Part shown: positions 34,057 through 36,610 of the stretch, in pieces
Numbering within the stretch: position 1 is the first letter of the stretch
Layout: every line of letters starts with the position of its first letter
Source of the DNA: Haplomitrium mnioides
Taxonomy: Eukaryota > Marchantiophyta > Haplomitriopsida > Calobryales
DNA length: 36,610 nt
Assembly (NCBI GenBank): GCA_049999725.1
Contig: JBNGIS010019975.1
Span: 1 to 36,610, forward strand
Direction of reading: 5' to 3'
Notes under the pieces: generated by a model
Seen by the model: only the letters and a program-made list of their open reading frames with translations
Database searches by the model: none
Told to the model about the DNA's origin: nothing
Made by a program: the position numbers and the translations under genes

Positions 34057-36610
34057 CAAGACATGTGAAGTAGACTTTATTGGTAGATAAAAGTAACTTA
34101 TATAGCTATATAGTCCTCTAAGACATTGGCAATGTAGTGTGGAGTAAAGAAGATATGTAAAGTAGACTTTTTTGGTATATAAGAGTAACTTATATAATTG
34201 CATAGTCCTCTAAAACCTTGGCAATGTCCTGTAGAGGGAAGAAAATATGTAAAGTTGACTTTTTTTGGTAGAAAAGAGTAATCTATATAGCTGCATAGTC
34301 CTCTAAAACCTTGACAATGTAGTGTAGAGGAAAGAAGATATGTAAAGTAGACTTTTTTGGTAGATACAAGTAACTCTTATAGCTGCAGAGTCCTCTTAAG
34401 CCTTGGCAATGTAGTGTAGAGGAAAGAACATATGTAAAGTAGACTTTTTTGGTAGATAAGAGAAACTTATATAACTGCGGAGTCCTCTAAAACCTTTGCA
34501 ATGTAGTGTAGAGGAAAGAAGATATGTAAAGTAGACTTTTTTGCAAGATAAGAGTAACTTATATAACTGCATAGTCCTCTAAAACCTTGGCAATATAGTG
34601 TAGAGGAAAGAAGATATGTACAATAGACTTTTTGGGTAGATAAGAGTAACTTATATAACTGCATAGTCCTCGAAAACCTTAGCAATGTAGTGTAGAGTAA
34701 AAACGATATGTAAATTAGGATTTTTTGGGAGATAAGACTAACTGATATAATTGCATAGTCCTCTAAAACCTTGACAATGTAGTGTAGAGAAGAAAAGACA
34801 TGTGAAGTAGACTTTCATGGTAGATTAGAGTAACTTATATAACTATATAATCCTCTATAACCTTTGCAATGTGGTGTACAGGAAAGAAGATATGTAAAGT
34901 AGACTTTTTTGGTAGATGAGAGTAACATATATAAATGCATAGTCCTCTAAAATCTTGGCAATGTAGTAGAGGAAAGAAGGTATGTCAAGTTGACTTTCTT
35001 GGTAGATAAGAGTAACCTATATAGCTGCATAGTCCTCCAAAACCTTGGCAATGTAGTGTAGAGGAAGGAAAATATGTAAAGTAGAATTTTTTGGTAGATA
35101 CGAGTAACTGATATAACTGCATAGTGCTCTAAAACCTTGGCAATGTAGTCTAGAGGAAGAAGAACATGTAAAATAGACATTTTTGGTAGATAAGAGTAAG
35201 TTATATAACCGCATAGTCCTCTAAAACCTTGGCAATGTAGTGTAGAAAAAACAAGATATGTGAAGTAGACTTTTTGGTAGATAATAGTAACTTATATAAC
35301 TGCATAGTGCTCTAAAACCTTGCCAATGTAGTGTAGAGGAAATAAGACATGTAAAGTAGACTTTTTTGGTAGATAAGAGTAACTTAGATAACTGCATAGT
35401 CCTCTAAAACCTTGGCAATGTAGTGTAGAAGAAAGAAGATACGTAAAGTAGACTTTTTTGGTAGATAAGAGCAACTTATATAACTGCATAGTTTTCTAAA
35501 ACCTTGCCAATGTAGTGTAGAAGAAATAAAATATATAAAGTAGACTTTTTGGTAGATAAGAGTAACTTATATAACTACATACTCCTCTAAAACCTTGGCA
35601 ATGTAGTGTGGAGGAAAGAAGATATGTAAAGTAGAACTTTTGGTAGGAAAGAGTAACTTATATAACTGCTGAGTCCTCTAAAACCTTGGCAATGTAGTGT
35701 GGAGGAAAGAAGATATGTAAAATAGACTTTTTTGGAAGATAAGAGTAACTTTTATAACTACATAGTCCTGTATAACCTTGGCAATTTAGTGTAGAGGAAA
35801 GAAGACATGTAAAGTAGACTTTTTTGGTAGATAAGAGTAAGTTATATAACTGCATAGTCCTCTAAAACCTTGGCAATGTAGTGTAGAAAAAACAAGATAT
35901 TTGAAGTAGACTTTTTTGGTAGATAATATTAACTAATATAATTGCATAGTGCTCTAAAACCTTGGCAATGTAGTGTAGAGGAAAGAAGACATGTAAAGTA
36001 GAATTTTTCAGTAGATAAGAGTAAGTTATATAACTACATAGTCCTCTAAAACCTTGGGAATGTAGTGGAGACAAAAGAAGATATGTAAAGTAGACTTTCT
36101 TTGTAGATAAGAGTAACTTATATAACTGTATAGTCCTCTAAAACCTTGGCAATGTAGTGTACAAGAAAGAAGATATGTAAAGTTGACTTTTTTGGTAGAT
36201 AAGAGTAACTTATATAACTGCATAGTCCTCTAAAACCTTGACAATGTAGTGTAGAGGAAAGAAGACATGTAAAGTTGACTTTTTTTTGTAGATGAGAGTA
36301 ACCTATATAGCTACATAGTCCTCTAAAACCTTGGCAATGTAGTGTAGAGGAAAGAAGATATGTAAAGTAGAATGTTGTGGTAGATACGAGTAACTCATAT
36401 AACTGCAGAGTCCTCTTAAGCGTTGGCAATGTAGTGTAGAGGAAAGAAGATCTGTAAAGTAGACTTTTTGATAGATAAGAGTAACTTATATAACTGCTGA
36501 GTCCTCTAAAACCTTGGCAATGTAGTGTGGAGGAAAGAAGATATGTAAAGTAGAATTTTTTGGTAGATAAGAGTAACTTGTATAACTACATAGTCCTCTT
36601 AAACCTTGGC

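Larger units (their letters stand above)
606..36610 (+). repeat. Tandem satellite array, 92-bp monomer, about 391 copies, continuing beyond the window
   Basis: From 'ACCTTGACAATG' at 606 to the right edge the same unit of about 92 bases recurs without interruption. Counting from TAGTCCTCTA as positions 1-10, the recognisable blocks are CCTTGGCAA (14-22), TGTAGAGGAA (28-37), GATATGTAAAG (42-52), a T run (58-63), GATAAGAG (68-75), TTATATAA (80-87) and CTGCA (88-92). The consensus has about 30 G+C in 92 and no CpG. Neighbouring copies differ by scattered substitutions and 1-2 base indels, mostly in the T run. All copies have the same orientation and I found no inserted transposon. The first copy starts abruptly in mid-monomer (position 13) and is already near consensus. 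Many minus-strand open frames of about 65 codons here are a by-product of the repeat. A long AT-rich array fits centromeric, pericentromeric or other heterochromatic satellite DNA; the location is inference. Confidence 0.98.

Noticed and set aside
681-36429. More than a hundred minus-strand open frames of about 62-157 codons as a protein family
   Set aside because: All come from the same 92-bp repeat read in shifting frames. They overlap one another in different frames, and I see no codon-like pattern in the substitutions.
606-36610. CRISPR array
   Set aside because: There is no alternation of constant repeat and unique spacer; the whole 92-bp unit repeats, and the DNA is eukaryotic in character.
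606-36610. Telomeric repeat
   Set aside because: No short TTTAGGG-like or TTAGGG-like units are present.
606-36610. GATAAG (I-box-like) and TATA-like motifs as functional promoters
   Set aside because: They are fixed parts of the satellite monomer in an AT-rich sequence. Their presence alone does not support a regulatory role.
606-36610. A 46-bp half-unit inside the monomer
   Set aside because: The two halves do not align. Only the short GTAGA string recurs (positions 29, 52 and 65) with uneven spacing.
606-36610. tRNA-like or 5S-rRNA-like origin of the satellite
   Set aside because: I could not find A-box/B-box promoter pairs or a tRNA or 5S fold in the monomer.

Overview
The window is eukaryotic and most likely from a land plant. 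It holds the 3' end of a retroelement (bases 1 to about 605), followed by a very long tandem satellite array that runs unbroken to the right edge (about 606 to 36610). The plant call rests on the retroelement. Its only readable protein end looks like the tail of a Ty3/gypsy-type integrase followed by a C-terminal PHD zinc finger, and a G-rich polypurine tract lies just after the stop codon. I cannot name the species. A spore-bearing lineage (fern, lycophyte or bryophyte) is a guess from the look of the protein, not something proven here.

Layout. Bases 2-328 are the last 108 codons of the retroelement polyprotein, open on the left edge. Bases 349-360 are a likely polypurine tract. Bases 361 to about 601-605 are a likely 3' LTR or LTR fragment, which contains a small 16/32-bp minisatellite at 415-510. 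From base 606 the sequence switches abruptly to a satellite with a 92-bp monomer (about 391 copies, about one-third G+C). All monomers point the same way, and I saw no foreign insertion over 36 kb. Two 10-base runs of N (17431-17440 and 29854-29863) are assembly gaps inside the array.

The array is not a flat run of equal monomers. It contains multi-monomer blocks copied as units: a 10-monomer (920 bp) shift at 8.7-10.5 kb; an 11/12-monomer shift at 14.8-16.8 kb; a tandem 15-monomer (about 1380 bp) duplication at 15.7-18.5 kb; a large block of about 5.6 kb at 20.1-25.7 kb repeated as about 4.4 kb at 26.3-30.7 kb; and a smaller family at 25.8-26.2, 32.5-33.2 and 33.9-34.4 kb. Marker variants of the monomer recur at exact or near-exact multiples of 92 bp. 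This is the signature of unequal exchange and higher-order repeat formation. A few monomers are truncated or carry short internal duplications.

The minus strand of the array is full of overlapping open frames of about 65 codons. They follow from the 92-bp monomer being open in two frames, and I do not regard them as genes. Apart from the retroelement tail I see no convincing protein-coding gene, tRNA, rRNA or CRISPR array.
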